From Phlebopus portentosus (taxonomy: Eukaryota > Basidiomycota > Agaricomycetes > Boletales > Boletinellaceae), in the NCBI GenBank assembly GCA_037892935.1, contig JAYXKI010000011.1, positions 310,001 through 374,000 on the forward strand: DNA of 64,000 bases, in the 5' to 3' direction. The position numbers and the translations under genes are program-made. The notes under the pieces were generated by a model. The model was given only the letters and a program-made list of their open reading frames with translations. It did no database searches and was not told the origin of the DNA. Below are positions 35,536-47,796 of the stretch, piece after piece (position 1 is the stretch's first letter; each line of letters begins with the position of its first letter).

Positions 35536-37846
35536 ATGGCCCGAAATCGATCGCGAGCATCTTCTAGCGCAAATCAGCGCCCCAAGGCGACCAACGTATC
35601 GCCGAAACCGTCACCGAAAAAGTACCAGCAACAACAGCAGCGCCCTCGGCGTGGCTCATCTCAGGCAGCATATTCGCCGACCGCGACACCAGCAAGAGCA
35701 GTAAGGGTGACTAATGATGATGGAGAAATTGGGAAATCCACACGAACGCCAGAGCCAAGAGGGGATGTTGGCATGACCCCTGCCGAACGATACTACAAGA
35801 ACCTGCGTGTCTTGCGTCGCCGGGACCCTCACATCGTTTCAATCTTTGATCAGTTTGCTCATGTAACTGTATACTACATGATCGATGACATGAATATGGA
35901 ACGGGCGGGTTATGAAGGCACCTTATTTTTCTTCGAGAGGTACCGTCATTCTCTGCATCTTACCCAGTACCCTGTCCTAACGGTCTATGCAGGGACATTG
36001 AGCCTCGATACGGCCTATTTATCCTGAACCGTCAGGGTATGAATGACTACATTCGTTATCTACTACATGATGATCTCTTCGAGGTGGTAGGCGAAGCTGT
36101 CTGGATAAGCACCCTATCGCCGACGTCACAGAACGCTATGGACGACGAGGACAAAACAACGGGTTTCTGGACATTGGCCTCCGACGCGAGAGAAACGTTA
36201 GGAGATATGATGACGCGCCTAGCATCGTACATTCGACGAGGTGAACGATACCCAGACGAATTTCGCTTTGGTCCGGACAGGATCGTTCCACAACAGAATT
36301 ATGTAGCTGGTGGCAATCGGGACGAGGTAAAACATGATTTCCTAAGAGACTTGCCCGACGGGATGAGGGAGAAGATCATTAGGACGGTTCAGACGGCTAA
36401 AGCTAAAGCTCAGGCGGAGGATGCTGATAATGAGAGAAGACATAATGACATACTTGGTTCAGAGTCTTTACCATCGGTTCAATCAAATTTGTCGGAACTC
36501 GATCAGTTGTTCTCCAAGCTCGCTGCGAGCGAAGCTCCACCTCCAGATCCGACTCCTCCTGCTCCTCCCCCTGCGCAACTACCGTTATCCGGGAAGGCAC
36601 TCCTAGATTCTATGTTCGCGTCTGTTGCTACTCCTCCCAAGCAATCGAGCGCTGCAGGACAGAAGTTAACTCTGCAACAACTGGGACTGGCACCGCCAGT
36701 ATCATCCCCTCCAGAGAATATGGAGATACTCTCGCCTAAGCCAAGCGCTGCAGGGCTACCCCAGATTCTCACGACGGACGTCATTGACGAGCTGATGGGC
36801 CTTCCAAGCTCAGACAGTCGGAGTGCCTCTCGCTCCTCGACTTCGGCTTCATATGTGGGCCATCCTCGCTCACCCAGTTCTGCCGGTGCTCGCCGAAGTA
36901 AAGAGCGTGGATACGTTGCAGACTTCGGCGAAGACGATGGAGGGACATCGGAAGCATCGACGAACGTTGAACCGGACATGCAAACCAGTGAAAGTATTCT
37001 GGAGAGACTTTTACCAGGAGCTCGGACGACGTTCTTGAGTGCAGGAAGCAACACCTCGACGGGTTCATTGAAAGGGGATGCTACGCCCCGCGCTCGGACC
37101 GAGCAACTCGGTCATACATCTCCTTCGGTCAAATCACCACCAGATGTAACGCATACCGTATCAGTAGGTGCGACGCCTGCTATGAACAAGAAAGGTCCAG
37201 TGCAACCAAGTCAGGCGTCGCGTACCGTCTCTGCGCCATCGACTGTACAAATTCCATTCCAGTCAGGTGCAGAACTCTGGCCGAGTGGTGAGTCTTCATC
37301 TGCGGAGCCTATAAGCGTTGCAGGAGACAGCAACGAGGTAGTTGAGTTGGACTTCAGCGAGATCGGTGCCTTGGATGACATGCGCGCATTCGAAGCGAAA
37401 GCTCAGAGCCCAGTTCGTGGAAGGGAGACCAAGTTCAAGGAGAAAGCGAAGATAAACGGAACATACGCTGTGCCGAATGGTGTTCACGCAAAAGGTCCTA
37501 GATCCTCTGCTGTTGATAAAGGTGCCAATGCGAAGGGACCACGTGAGAAGAATGGAGTGAAACCGCACACAAATGTCCCTCAGATCGTTACGCCGACGGA
37601 TGCGCGGCAAGACGTGGTGGGCCGGTCGTTGCGCTCCGCCCTCGTAGCTTCCAACCTCTTGACATCGGACGGCCAGACTCTCAGTAGAAATGCGTTCGTG
37701 CGCGAAGTTTTGACTCTCATCCATGTAAGTTCTCGAGAATAGGTCCTCGTTTGAGCCAGTCTAATTATACCTATATACAGACGGACAGTAAATTTGTGGA
37801 CAAGTTGTACCAGGCGTACCAGGACACTATTTCTAGCTCCACCTAA
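35536..37846 (+). CDS. DCP1: mRNA-decapping enzyme subunit Dcp1
   Basis: Activator subunit of the Dcp1-Dcp2 decapping complex, which removes the 5' cap of mRNAs in P-bodies. Exons 35536-35939, 35993-37724 and 37781-37846 join to 733 residues in frame. After a basic, Gln-rich leader, the EVH1-like domain reads 'NLRVLRRRDPHIVSIFDQFA', 'VTVYYMIDD', 'YEGTLFFFER', 'DIEPRYGLFILNRQGMNDYI' and 'VGEAVWIS', the classic Dcp1 core. A disordered linker of about 400 residues rich in Ser/Pro follows; it includes 'ALLDSMFAS', a short motif of the type seen in Dcp1 tails. The tail ends in a predicted helical segment 'RSLRSALVASNLL' through 'FVREVLTLIH' and a 21-residue final exon 'TDSKFVDKLYQAYQDT', resembling the C-terminal trimerisation region. 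It is much longer than yeast Dcp1, as is usual for basidiomycetes. Confidence 0.9.
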
Positions 37847-39080
37847 CACTCCTTGTAAGTCATGCTCATTTCTCAGGCGTCCGCGCTTTTGATGGCTCAC
37901 TTATTCTACTGACATAGACATAACTAGTCGTATTTATTCTTCTATACATCTATATAGCAAGGAATTCTAGGTAACATATCCGTAGAGGCAACGTTCTTAC
38001 ACGTTCCTTACCTGCACACTCTCTTTCACACCTGCACGTCTCCTTGTTATCAATGTCTCTTCTCCAGTGCACGCTTATCAAGCTTTGTTCCCTAGTGCTC
38101 ACGGACTTCGGAATGTTTCACTAGCCTTTCTTGTGATTCTTCATCGCCTTATTTTGCTTTGTGTATCGATTTCACGAGAGTCAGCCCTTACTTGTCATCG
38201 CTCTCATTTTCTCAGTCCGCAGTCTCTGCTCTGTAATGTATCATAAACACTCCAAACTAGCCTTTTGGGGTCTGTTCTTAACACTGTTTAAGGTCTTGTT
38301 GTGTCTCGCAAATTGTGTCAGATACATGACTCAATATCTCACGGTCTTCTTATCAATTGTTTCTGCTGAGGTAGTCTTCTTGCTCAGGGGTAGCGCCTTG
38401 AACGCATAAAACTCTACGCGGCTCGCATCAACTGCGGCTTTTCGATCGTATTCCTACGCTCTTACTCACTCCAAAATCCGTATCGGATCTCGGACGGTGT
38501 ATCCCGTGTTTCAAGTATAAATACCTCACGCTCCGCGTATTCCTTAAACGAATGAATAGTAAATAGCGAGTAACGAGACTACCCTGGATGCAAGTATCCA
38601 AGCGAGAAAACAAGTTTTATGACATACTGAGATGAGAGCTCCGGTGATGGCCCTTTGACTTGAGCGCGAATTACGGCATGACAAAGAACAATGCAGTAAT
38701 GCAGAAACAAATGGTTCCGGTTTTATGATATCCACCATCTCTCTTGACCGCAGATCAAGTAGAACCTCATCTCAGAACTCTGCACGAAGAATGAATTGAT
38801 TCGAAAGTCATAGATAATTTATTTCCACGCTCTTTGTTCTACTTTTTTCTATGCCTCATCTAACTCTACTGATTCTACAAAAGGAGTCTACAGGCCTTCT
38901 AGGTTCACGAGTAATCTCGCTTCTACACTAGTGTTCAATAATCTATGAGCGCCCTTTAATTTCATCAAAACAACCCTTAAGACGGGGCTTTAGAACGAAA
39001 AATATGCAAGAAGGAAACCCGCCTTGGGAGTGTAATAAGGTCAGAAATGAAGAATATGCATGGAGAAAACGTGAAATAAA
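37847..39080. other. Convergent intergenic region
   Basis: About 1.2 kb of pyrimidine-rich, UTR-like sequence between two convergent 3' ends. Open frames are short and motif-free. Confidence 0.5.
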
Positions 39081-40958
39081 TTAGGAATCCCATATAGCAC
39101 CAAAGGCGGGAATACCGCGACTCATGAGTCCGTACACAACTTTCTGCGTCAGTTTCTGGTTGGATATGATACAGACGGCTTCTGCATCAAAATCCTTGTA
39201 CATGCGATGAACGAGCTTCACCATGTCCGGTCGACCGTGTTTGCGAGTATCTAAGAAAGAAAAAATGTATCAGCATTAAAGCGAAGGATGATGAATGATG
39301 AATGATAGGGTATGTACCATATAATACAGCGCCAGGCTCAGCCTCAAGAAGCGCATCCACAAGTGCATCACCAAATGTCTCGCGAACAGTCATAGACACC
39401 CAGAGCAAGCGAATCGGCATCATCCTCGCCAAAACATGTGGAGCTATGGGCGCAATGCCACTACCAGTCGCCACCAGAACAAGGCGCCTGAACATGGGCG
39501 CGATGCGCATGACTCCACATGTCGGCACACCGCGTACCCACATCTCCTTGGGAGGGTTGTCAATCATCTTGCTTGTCCAGTCTCCTGCACGAGAGATGAT
39601 GACGCAGTATTGGCCTGGCTTGTTAGGCTCCGCCATCGTGGCAAAGGAGTGCCATTCAAGGAGGGGGCTGTTGGAGATTCGGATAAAGGAGCCCGGAACA
39701 GCGTAGGCTAGGGAAGAATTGAGTTCAGCAAGAAACCCGAAGATAGAGCCTGACTAAGGGCACTGACTTCCGTAGTTAAAGTTGATCCTGAGTGCATGCT
39801 CAGATAAGGCTTGCGAGTCAACAGTATATTTGCGCAGGTGAGTCCACGGAGCAATAATTGAAAGGGTCAAGACGACGACAAGCCAGAATGATGCAGAAAG
39901 TGTCAATGCACGGCCCAGTGACTGACTCGGCTCCCGGTAATCATTTGTGAGAAGAATAATCTATCAACGACGGATCAAGGTTAGATATAACCAGAAGTAG
40001 AAATCAGTGCAGGTGGGAACTTACCAGAGCCCAAACGAGTCCCACGGCGGTCCAACCCATGAAGCGGTGTGTCCTCTCGAAGCGATCATGGGCCACTGAT
40101 CGGACTTTCGGGTAAGCAAACCCTATTATCGTGAGAAGGAGCGAAAGTATGATATATGTGATCGTGACAGTCGCGACACTAGTCTGATAGGGAAGAGTTA
40201 GGGGAGACCATAGAAAAGAGACAGAAATGTTCTGCACACCTTGCCTCCGGTAATGATTTCACGAGTGGCTTGTGCCGCAAAGAATACGAGCCAGATGGTA
40301 GCGGATACTGCGCAGCCTGAATGAACTGAGGAAAAGTCAACGGGCGCAAGATTGTGGCGAAACAATGATGTGCTTACTTCCTCCGAGGCTGTAAATTCTG
40401 GCAGCGAAGCAACGGATCCAAAGGGGCCAGCTAAACAAGGCATGTAGATCAGAGATTTGAATTCATTTGAAGGATAGAGATGAATACGTACGAAGGAGGG
40501 ACCGAGCAGAAGATGGTAAACAAGATGTTGACGACATGTTCTAGGCGAATAAGTACCGAGACGAAAATGTTCGCAATGACGATTTGACCAAGTGTCATAG
40601 CGTTGAAGTCGCCTTTTATTGCCGTTGCGATGAATACAGCCATGTTCGTGATGAAGACAACTCCAAAGAGCCGTCGGTAGATGACAAAGATCTGGAAACG
40701 CAAGTTGCGCAGATAATGGCCATTCGTCTTGTCCGGAAGCGAGTCGTCTTTGTAGTCTTCCCAGTGGTTAGAAGCGTAGCCTTTCTCAACTGAAGAAGAC
40801 GATACGGAGTGTTGGTCGTCAACAGTGACTGACTGAGAGTCGCATTCCTTCTCTACGACGGGAATGTCCGCAGATTTAGGCTTCTCGAAGGAAGAACGAG
40901 CTGAGGAAGAGGAGGAGGGGGGAGAAGAAGAGGCAGAAGCAAGCGTAGTAGAAGCCAT
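39081..40958 (-). CDS. TmpA-like membrane oxidoreductase (ferric-reductase-type FAD/NAD domain)
   Basis: A multi-pass membrane protein with a C-terminal reductase module, like Aspergillus TmpA and the related domain of some NRPS-like proteins. The ATG at 40956-40958 starts a Ser-rich cytosolic leader of about 80 residues. Transmembrane segments follow ('LFGVVFITNMAVFIATAI', 'IVIANIFVSVLIRLEHVV', 'SATIWLVFFAAQAT', 'TITYIILSLLLTIIGFAY', 'TLSASFWLVVVLTLSI'). The reductase part has 'PLLEWHSFAT' (FAD-type), 'KPGQYCVIISRAGDWTSKM' and 'RRLVLVATGSGIAPIAPH' (nucleotide-binding glycine motif), and ends 'SRGIPAFGAIWDS' at 39081. About seven short introns are implied; the one before 'DTRKHGRPDM' is 39251-39317. 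TmpA in A. nidulans acts in a development-signalling pathway; transfer of that role here is inference. I see no bis-His haem pattern proving ferric reduction. Confidence 0.8.
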
Positions 40959-41020
40959 GTCTGAAGTTCTGAGACGAGGCACTGATTTCCCCCCAGTTCC
41001 AACGGAGTGTCCTTTTATAC

Positions 41021-41029
41021 CATACCACA
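41021..41029 (-). promoter_or_regulatory. TATA box of the TmpA-like gene
   Basis: TATAAAAGG on the minus strand, about 63 bases upstream of the ATG at 40958. The position fits a fungal core promoter. Confidence 0.5.
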
Positions 41030-42514
41030 GCCGTCGATAATTATTTCTATCGGAGATAGGTTGAGCACAAGCATCAAGACCAATTGTTTGATACCGCGGG
41101 AAATACAAAATAAAAGGTACTTGTGGCCCAGACTCTGGAATCGGGGCCGCCGAAGTCGACGCCCTGATAAAATCCATCAAAAAAGGGTGTCACTGCTTTC
41201 TAATGCACGAGCAAATTGACCCGGTAGTAAGTGTCAAAGATCAACGCGGCTATCTTTGGCGGCGGAATGTGGCTCCGGGACTGAGACTCGATTGAACCCG
41301 TCTCGATGTGAGTACCAATTTCTTCCGCATGGCGACATTATTTTAGTTTATGATCTCAGCAAGGAATATCAGTCGTTGAAGGTTATCGGCAGTATGCATT
41401 CTGACGCCTCGCGCGAATAGACTAAGGCTTCTGGTTCGGAGAAGCATGTTATCAGCTCGCAGCACATGGTGAAAAAATTGGCTCTACCGTTGAGTCAGAC
41501 CTGAGAAACTATGAACAAGGGATTTGAACTCACCATCGGAAAGATAACGATGGGAACCGGATGAGTCTTGGTCCAAAGTACTCACTAAACACACCGAGAA
41601 CAAATTTCCTTCGGCAGAGCCTATGGAGTGACAGAGCCCGGAGTGTCTATCGGGATAGTGGCTCGTGCAAGATCTGTGTAGGAGGGCTTGGCTAGGCAGG
41701 GGAACACGACGTATGTGATGCGATTTGCTCCGCTGTCAGGTGCTAGGTACCGTCTCTTCATCCGTAGCTGCCGCAACCGGACACTGGGTTTAGTGCGTCC
41801 GATGCCACAATGGCCTTCGAGGAGAAGCTTGAATGGAATATGTACCTGCCGAGGAGGATAGACTCGCTCAATTTCATAATATCGGGGCTGAACTGTCCCT
41901 CGGCAAGTCTAATTGTAGCCCTAGAACACGCTGGTCTGAGCAACAGAGGATGACAGGAACAAACGTGCGGTAGAGTAGAACTTGTGTTTCCCACAACTGC
42001 CAGCGGTGCGGTGCCGCTGCCACGGAGCGGAGTGAGCCTTTCGCCTTAGCAGAGACAAGAGCTCGACAAGAGTGATCTCGGCCGAGTCAAGAACTAGACT
42101 AGAGTATTGCAAAATTCCAAGGTAGAAAACGGTCGCCGATAGGAAAAGACAGAGTACTGCGCGCGACACTAGAAGAGCATGGTCAGGATTCAGGAACAGA
42201 CATTGCCCGGCAGGCAAACAAACTGCAGTTACACTAGCACCGATGAGGGGAATAAGGCGTGGTTACGACATAGAAGGAGAGTATTATGAGATCTGATAAC
42301 GGGGAGGGAACCGTTTTGCCGATGTCAAGGAAGCAGATTGACACTCCCGCGCAGGCCTTCTTCGTTATCGACCATGGTGGTCGGAGTGAACCCACTCCAC
42401 ACCACATCAGTCAGGCAACATCAAGGATTGAACGCACGTGCATTTCGGGTGACCGTGGTGTGAAAATGTAGTTAGCCCAACTGTAACTGATCCATTCCAC
42501 CAGTATTTGGTGAT
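41030..42514. other. Gene-poor region
   Basis: About 1.5 kb upstream of the TmpA-like gene and of the tRNA. The only frames are short and lack motifs. No retroelement end or repeat structure is recognisable. Confidence 0.45.
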
Positions 42515-42596
42515 GGTGAGATGGCCGAGCGGTCCAAGGCGTTAGACTAAGGATCTAATCTCTTCGGGGGCGTGGGTTCGAATCCCACTCTCATCA
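42515..42596 (+). tRNA. tRNA-Leu (anticodon AAG)
   Basis: A complete 82-base class II tRNA. The acceptor strands GGTGAGA and TCTCATC pair with one G-U, followed by discriminator A. The D-arm is 'TGGCCGAGCGG', with B-box/T-arm 'GTGGGTTCGAATCCCAC'. The anticodon stem TTAGA/TCTAA encloses the loop CTAAGGA, giving anticodon AAG for CUU codons. The long variable arm (TCTCTTCGGGGGC) confirms Leu type. No intron is present. A Pol III T-run follows downstream. Confidence 0.93.
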
Positions 42597-42615
42597 CGAA
42601 AGTATTTATTCTTTA

Positions 42616-42620
42616 TTTTT
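42616..42620 (+). terminator. Pol III terminator of tRNA-Leu
   Basis: A run of five T about 20 bases after the tRNA 3' end, with a second run of six T near 42632. This is a normal RNA polymerase III stop signal. Confidence 0.65.
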
Positions 42621-42788
42621 ATGCTAAAACATTTTTTGCTATTGGAAACTTTTGTCTTGTTGTTGGTCTGCATTGTGCCACACAACTTTTCCCGAAAAGC
42701 AGTAAAAGAAACGTTTCTGTGGTATGTTGACCGAAGAGATCACGCTAATGACCGCATCGAGCCATAAGCAGTTGTGGCAGTGGCGAGC

Positions 42789-44580
42789 ATGGCAAAGGCT
42801 TGTCTGCGACCATCAACATCTCTTTATCGCAGACAATCACCGTTCGTAGCAGGCAGCAGAGTCACCATGATCTTGCTTGACGAGCTTGACATCAATGCGA
42901 AGGAAACGGATGTAAAGGTGCATTTGGCCAATTTCTTTCATTTGGTACTCATTCTCACACAATCATTGTACATGTAGTGGGAGTCTTTACCTCCTTACTC
43001 GCCCAGACGATCTCTCAGGTTACCGCTCGTTGCAGCGCCCACTCGAGATTCAACGAGCATCCACGCACCTTCTAACGAAAGGCTTCGTCCGCGTTCTGTG
43101 CCTCCCTCTGTAGTCTCATCTACTTATGCGCAATCCCAATCATCATTTACTTTGAGCAGCAGCACTTCTTCACAAACATTATCAGTGCCTCTCCTTCCGA
43201 CGCCTCCGCCATCTGCTCCGCTTAGCGGACCAGGACCATCGACGTCTCGCCCTTCAAGTTCACACTCTTCATCATTCTCATCTCTACCACTCTCTCCGCA
43301 AGCTACTCGTCCACCTCGGCATCTCCGACCATCAAACAACGTTTTCGTGAAGCGGGATGCTGCTGCGATCACAGGGTCATTTCTCATCGACCCCGCATTG
43401 CAAGTACCCGAGTGTCTCCTTCCCGATGACCCGGACGTCCTTCTCGCGCGCAATGGGAGCGGGAAGGGTAAACAAAAGCGCACCAGCTTATCCCTTGTTA
43501 CTATTAGCGGTGATATCTCAGTGGACATATGGATACGAGAAGGTTGTGCCTTGCACCTACAAAAGAGGAGACAGAATGGGAATAAAGATCCTGTGCGGGG
43601 TCGAGGCGATGGGCGTTCGTTTGATGGTAGTAATAACAATATCAATTCAAAGGCACAAGCTCACATTCCGCATCTGGTTCCGGGAACTGCGACTCAGCGG
43701 ATAGCGCGGAGTACTGGAGGATGGACTGGACATCTCCGCCTCCCGAAATGCCATGGCCTGATAAAACTGCGGAATGCGTAGATATTGACATTCGAAGTGA
43801 AACAGGATCGATCGAGGTTCGAATAGTAAGTTTCGATCTTTCATTTTCATCATGACCATTGAACCGCATCAAATCGAATACTGATACAATGGACTCGACT
43901 TGTCTCGTCATTGAAATAGCATGCTCGATCGCACCAACGCTTACGAATACATGCCACCTCGGCTCACGGGAGTGTAGCGGTAGGCATACCGCGGACATTT
44001 GCTGGCCAAATTCATTCAAACGCACACACCACTGCCAGCACCACACGCTCCGACTCTGCCTCAACAATTTCCTCCTCTTCCTTTCTTTCGACAACAACTC
44101 TGTCAAACAATAGTTCAGCCATATCTCTCCCTCGCTTCCGGTCTTCATCGGTAGCGTATATCCCAAGCTTTGGGTTTACTACAAGCGAGAAGGAAAAAGC
44201 TGCGAGTATTGCTAATGAGATCGTTGGAAGCATTGTAACGGAGTTCTTACCGCCTGGCAAAGCACCCGTCACGTTCTCTTCGGAGGTAGGAGATGTTGTC
44301 ACTATCGTCACCGAGCATCGCAAATCTGGAAGAGGGAGGTATCTTGTCGGGGATGATCCTACTAGGCGTGAGTTATCCTTTCTGCGTCCCCTGTTCCCTT
44401 GTCTCAATGGCATTTTGCTTATGCCTTGACACTACAGTCATTTCAGACCATCTGGGCGACCGATTCTTCGACGAGCTAAACCTCGAGAGCTACACTGGAA
44501 CATTAGACGTGTTCTATAACGACGAGATCCCACAACTCAGATCCGACAATGGGATCATAACGAAAATTTTACCTTGGTAG
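42789..44580 (+). CDS. DUF7330-like hypothetical protein (copy A), start uncertain
   Basis: A fungal protein of the DUF7330-like type, related to the convergent gene at 45433-46760. A Ser/Pro-rich N-terminal half ('SSFTLSSSTSSQTLSVPLLP') precedes the domain: 'FVKRDAAAITGSFLIDP', 'LSLVTISGDISVDIWI', 'DIDIRSETGSIEVRI', 'HGSVAVGIPRTFAGQI', 'VTFSSEVGDVVTIVTEHRKS', and a last exon 'HLGDRFFDELNLESYTGTLD' ending 'ITKILPW' at 44580. The repeated 'G-x-I/V-x-V' beta-strand pattern resembles adhesin-like beta-helical folds. Its function is unknown. The 5' end is unclear: an ATG at 42789 or 42868 may start a first exon, with the acceptor at about 43019, but no join is fully convincing. About four introns are needed, one possibly only 38 bases. 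Confidence 0.6.
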
Positions 44581-45432
44581 TCCGGAGTTCTACCACCAAT
44601 CCGCCTATCACAAACATGTCTACCGTTACTGTGTACCCTATTCCTGCGAACCCAGACACGAGCTCAGAGTTCTCACGACTGGCCTGTACTCCCGGACCCG
44701 GTCCTTGATCTTCCTATCTCTCCCCATCAAGACCCTCGCCTTCATGTCAGGCACTGCTTGCCCACCACCCCATCACTCACGATTCCATTCATTTCAATCA
44801 TTTGCATCGGAGCCCGGCATATTTCTCGTTCTTCTCATGCATGTTTCCATTCAACTCAATTTACACCGCCCAAGGAACTGCCTTGTCCTTATCGAGATAT
44901 CAACTACCCGATTTTGGCAGGGATGTGCTGATTGATGCTGTGTATCGGTGCTTGCCTGCGTATTTACGACAGACTGCGGTACCGACGCTGCTAAGCCAGC
45001 ACACTGCTCAGTTGCAACGTGTTTGATGTTTAATACCTACGTAGGACTTTGTCCTATCATACCTACTGCATTCACTCTATTATATTTGAACTTTATTTCT
45101 TGCGTGCATTTCTGTTCGTATCTCTAGGCTCATTTAGCTCTGGGACCGTGTTATCTGTGACTTGATTTTTCGTTGCTCTCTACTTTCATGTGTCAATTCA
45201 TTCATTCAATCGTTCGTTTGGTTGTCCAATACTTGTACGGTTGCATCGCATCGCTGTCGTATTCCGACTCTTTCCTACCACTAGTATTGCTTTGAAGACT
45301 AGTTCTATACCAGTACCGCACGTAGAACAATAGCTAATAAATACATATATAATATTGAATACAAGGGTACAGAGGATAATAAATGGTATATCGTCCGAAA
45401 AAAAAAACGAGATGAGGAACGTGTCCGAGAGA

Positions 45433-46760
45433 TCAATGGAAGATATGATTGAAAAACTTCTTATCGCCGCTACTTACCGACATCGACTTTTCCGTGTCTT
45501 CGTCGAGATAGCAGAGTTTGATGCGTCCGTTTTCACAGGTGATGTCGAGCGAGCAGCCGGGCCATTCTCCTCTTCCTAAAGCACATGTGACAAAATTCTC
45601 GAGTCAGTCGGTCACGTATTTAAGACACAATCTCTCATAGCCAAACCAGAGGTGCTAGAAAACAGAATGAAAGGAGCTACTACTCACCATACCCAGAATC
45701 GAGAAAATCACCAACAAAGGATTTTCGCAAGCCACGGATTTCGGTAAAAGTAGTCGTGAAGCTGGCGAGTTCCGGTGAGAACGAGACCCACCCATTTTGG
45801 GTGCGCGTTGTGAGAGGGCCGGAGAAGGTGCGCGGGAGGATGACGCGTACTCCTCCGTTCTTGTTTGCGATACGAAGCGAGAAGGAAGGTGAGATTTGAT
45901 TTGCGTGCTTTCGCAATGTTAGTTCAGCCTGGTGATAAAGCATGAGGAGACAAAATATACCATCTTGACGTGAATGAAGCCATTCTTCGACCGGATGTCT
46001 ATTCCAGCTTTCTTCCTTCCGTACATACTTCCGTCGTCTCCCGTATTCTCTGGTGATCGACCAACGATCCATATTTCCGCATTGATATTCGCGTTCTTAC
46101 TCATGAGACACACATTTTTATCTCCCACGCCAGGTAGTGAAGAAACAAGACGGGGTCCATAGGCATCGTCCTCGCCTGCACTCCAGTTGTCTTCACTGTC
46201 CTCCGTTCCCATATCGATCTGAGGGTTAAGGGAAACAGGAAGGTAGGGATTGACGACTACACGAGTTGAAATAGGCTTGTTCGTGCGCTTGATCTGCAAA
46301 TAACTCGTACGCAGGATATCCGAAGGTGGAAGAATCGATGGATAAGGGTCTGATGGTCTGATGGTCGCGGTTGAGGAGGTTGCAGCACCAGAGATGGATC
46401 CGATGCTAGAGTATGTGCTTGAGCCCGAGGATCCAGGTCCTTGGATTCCAATCGGTGGAGCGAGCGAGGACACAGAAGAAGCGCCACGAGGTCGAAACAC
46501 GACCGTATGGTTTCGATTTTGATCGATACTGAACGGTAATTGGGATCCAGGGGGCGAAGTTACATTCTGGTCTATGACTTGGACCCGGGCCGGCAGTGCG
46601 GGCGAATAAGGTGGAGGATTATCCCCAGCTTGTTCCACAGCCTATGTGACAAACGTGGAATGGAGATATCATTGGATTAGCGCTCAAACTGTATACACCG
46701 TACGTTAAGTAGAAAACTGATACGAACGGGTTCAACAACTTTGTCGTCCTTGATGATCAT
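45433..46760 (-). CDS. DUF7330-like hypothetical protein (copy B)
   Basis: A convergent partner and paralog of the gene at 42789-44580. The ATG at 46758-46760 gives a short first exon 'MIIKDDKVVEP' spliced to 'AVEQAGDNPPPYSPALPARV'. A Ser-rich linker follows, then 'ISTRVVVNPYLPVSL', 'VCLMSKNANINAEIWIVG', 'AGIDIRSKNGFIHVKM', 'SLRIANKNGGVRVILPRTFS', 'GWVSFSPEL', 'FVGDFLDSGYG' and 'WPGCSLDITCENGRIKLCYL', ending near 45433 or in a further small exon. The order of beta-strand motifs and the 'PRTFSG/PRTFAG' signature match copy A. The 'PPPYSP' motif near the N-terminus is typical of agaricomycete members. The function is unknown; it is likely cytosolic, since no signal peptide or membrane segment is visible. 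Confidence 0.7.
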
Positions 46761-47796
46761 CACCAACCTCAATATAAGGTCCTTTCGGTCTTCTTCAGGC
46801 GATTCTCGAGCTATCCAAGGAGGATCCTGTACGTGCAGCGGTCTAGAAGTCAAATACAAGAAACAGCCTCAGCTATAGCCCCGAGCCAAAGAGAGCTTGA
46901 AGAACAAGAATTGAAGAAACGTGTTCGGCGAGTTATCTTCTATTTTATTTCGATCTCGTAAACCGTTCCAGATGGAACTTTGAGTAGCTAAAGAAGCAAT
47001 TGCTTGCAGGCTAGGACGTGGGCGTCTGGAGTAACATTAAGGATGCGGTGAGAGAAGTAACCACAGCCTCTCTTCATCCTTCTAGGGGGTGATTAGAAAA
47101 GCTGTGTAACGATCCAAATCAATAGGCGATTCGACTTACTGGGTTCGGAACATGCCGTATGTCCCGTGACATTTTTATACCTTTCACAGCCACCGAAACG
47201 TTGCGCCTCGAATCCTCGGAAAAGACTGTCATACCTATAAGCTGCCTCCCCTTTGTACCTATGTTATGGGTGCAATTGGGGGTAGTGGTCACATGAAAGT
47301 GCCAAACAGAGGAGGCAAAGGCAAATACAAATCAAGTTTTAGGATGATCGTGGCCTTGTCCTAGAATCCTCTGAAACCAGGACATCGAGACGTTCATCGA
47401 CTCGGACTTTCGACGCGGAGCGCCCAAAGTGCTCATCTATACTCCTCCTGACCTGAGTTCCTGTGCAGAAGTGCTGTACTTCACGCAGGGTTTAGAACAA
47501 TGGAACCACGACGACGGAGCTCAAATATGGGCGTCTAAGCATTCGGCGGGCCCACGCACAAGATCTTGAAAGATGGCCTAATAACGTTATTGTACTATTT
47601 AAACAAGACCCAATATCGCACAGACTTGCACCTCGCCCCTGCTTCCCTTTCCTCACAACCCTAGCGATCATTTTCAGGAGTCGCTTCCATTCATAACTGT
47701 ACTACGTTATCAGGTTCTCCTCTACTTGCCTTGCACGTTATAGTCAATATTCTCGTGGCTTGGTGAAATATTTGCTTCCACCCTATCTTGTTGGAG
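46761..47796. other. Divergent intergenic region
   Basis: About 1 kb between the divergent DUF7330-like copy B and the small gene starting at 47797. TATTTAAA at about 47596-47603 is a possible TATA element for the latter, some 195 bases upstream of its ATG. No gene is visible. Confidence 0.4.

Noticed and set aside
36503..37054. A 183-codon open frame antisense to DCP1
   Set aside because: It mirrors the Ser/Pro-rich linker on the other strand and has no independent support.
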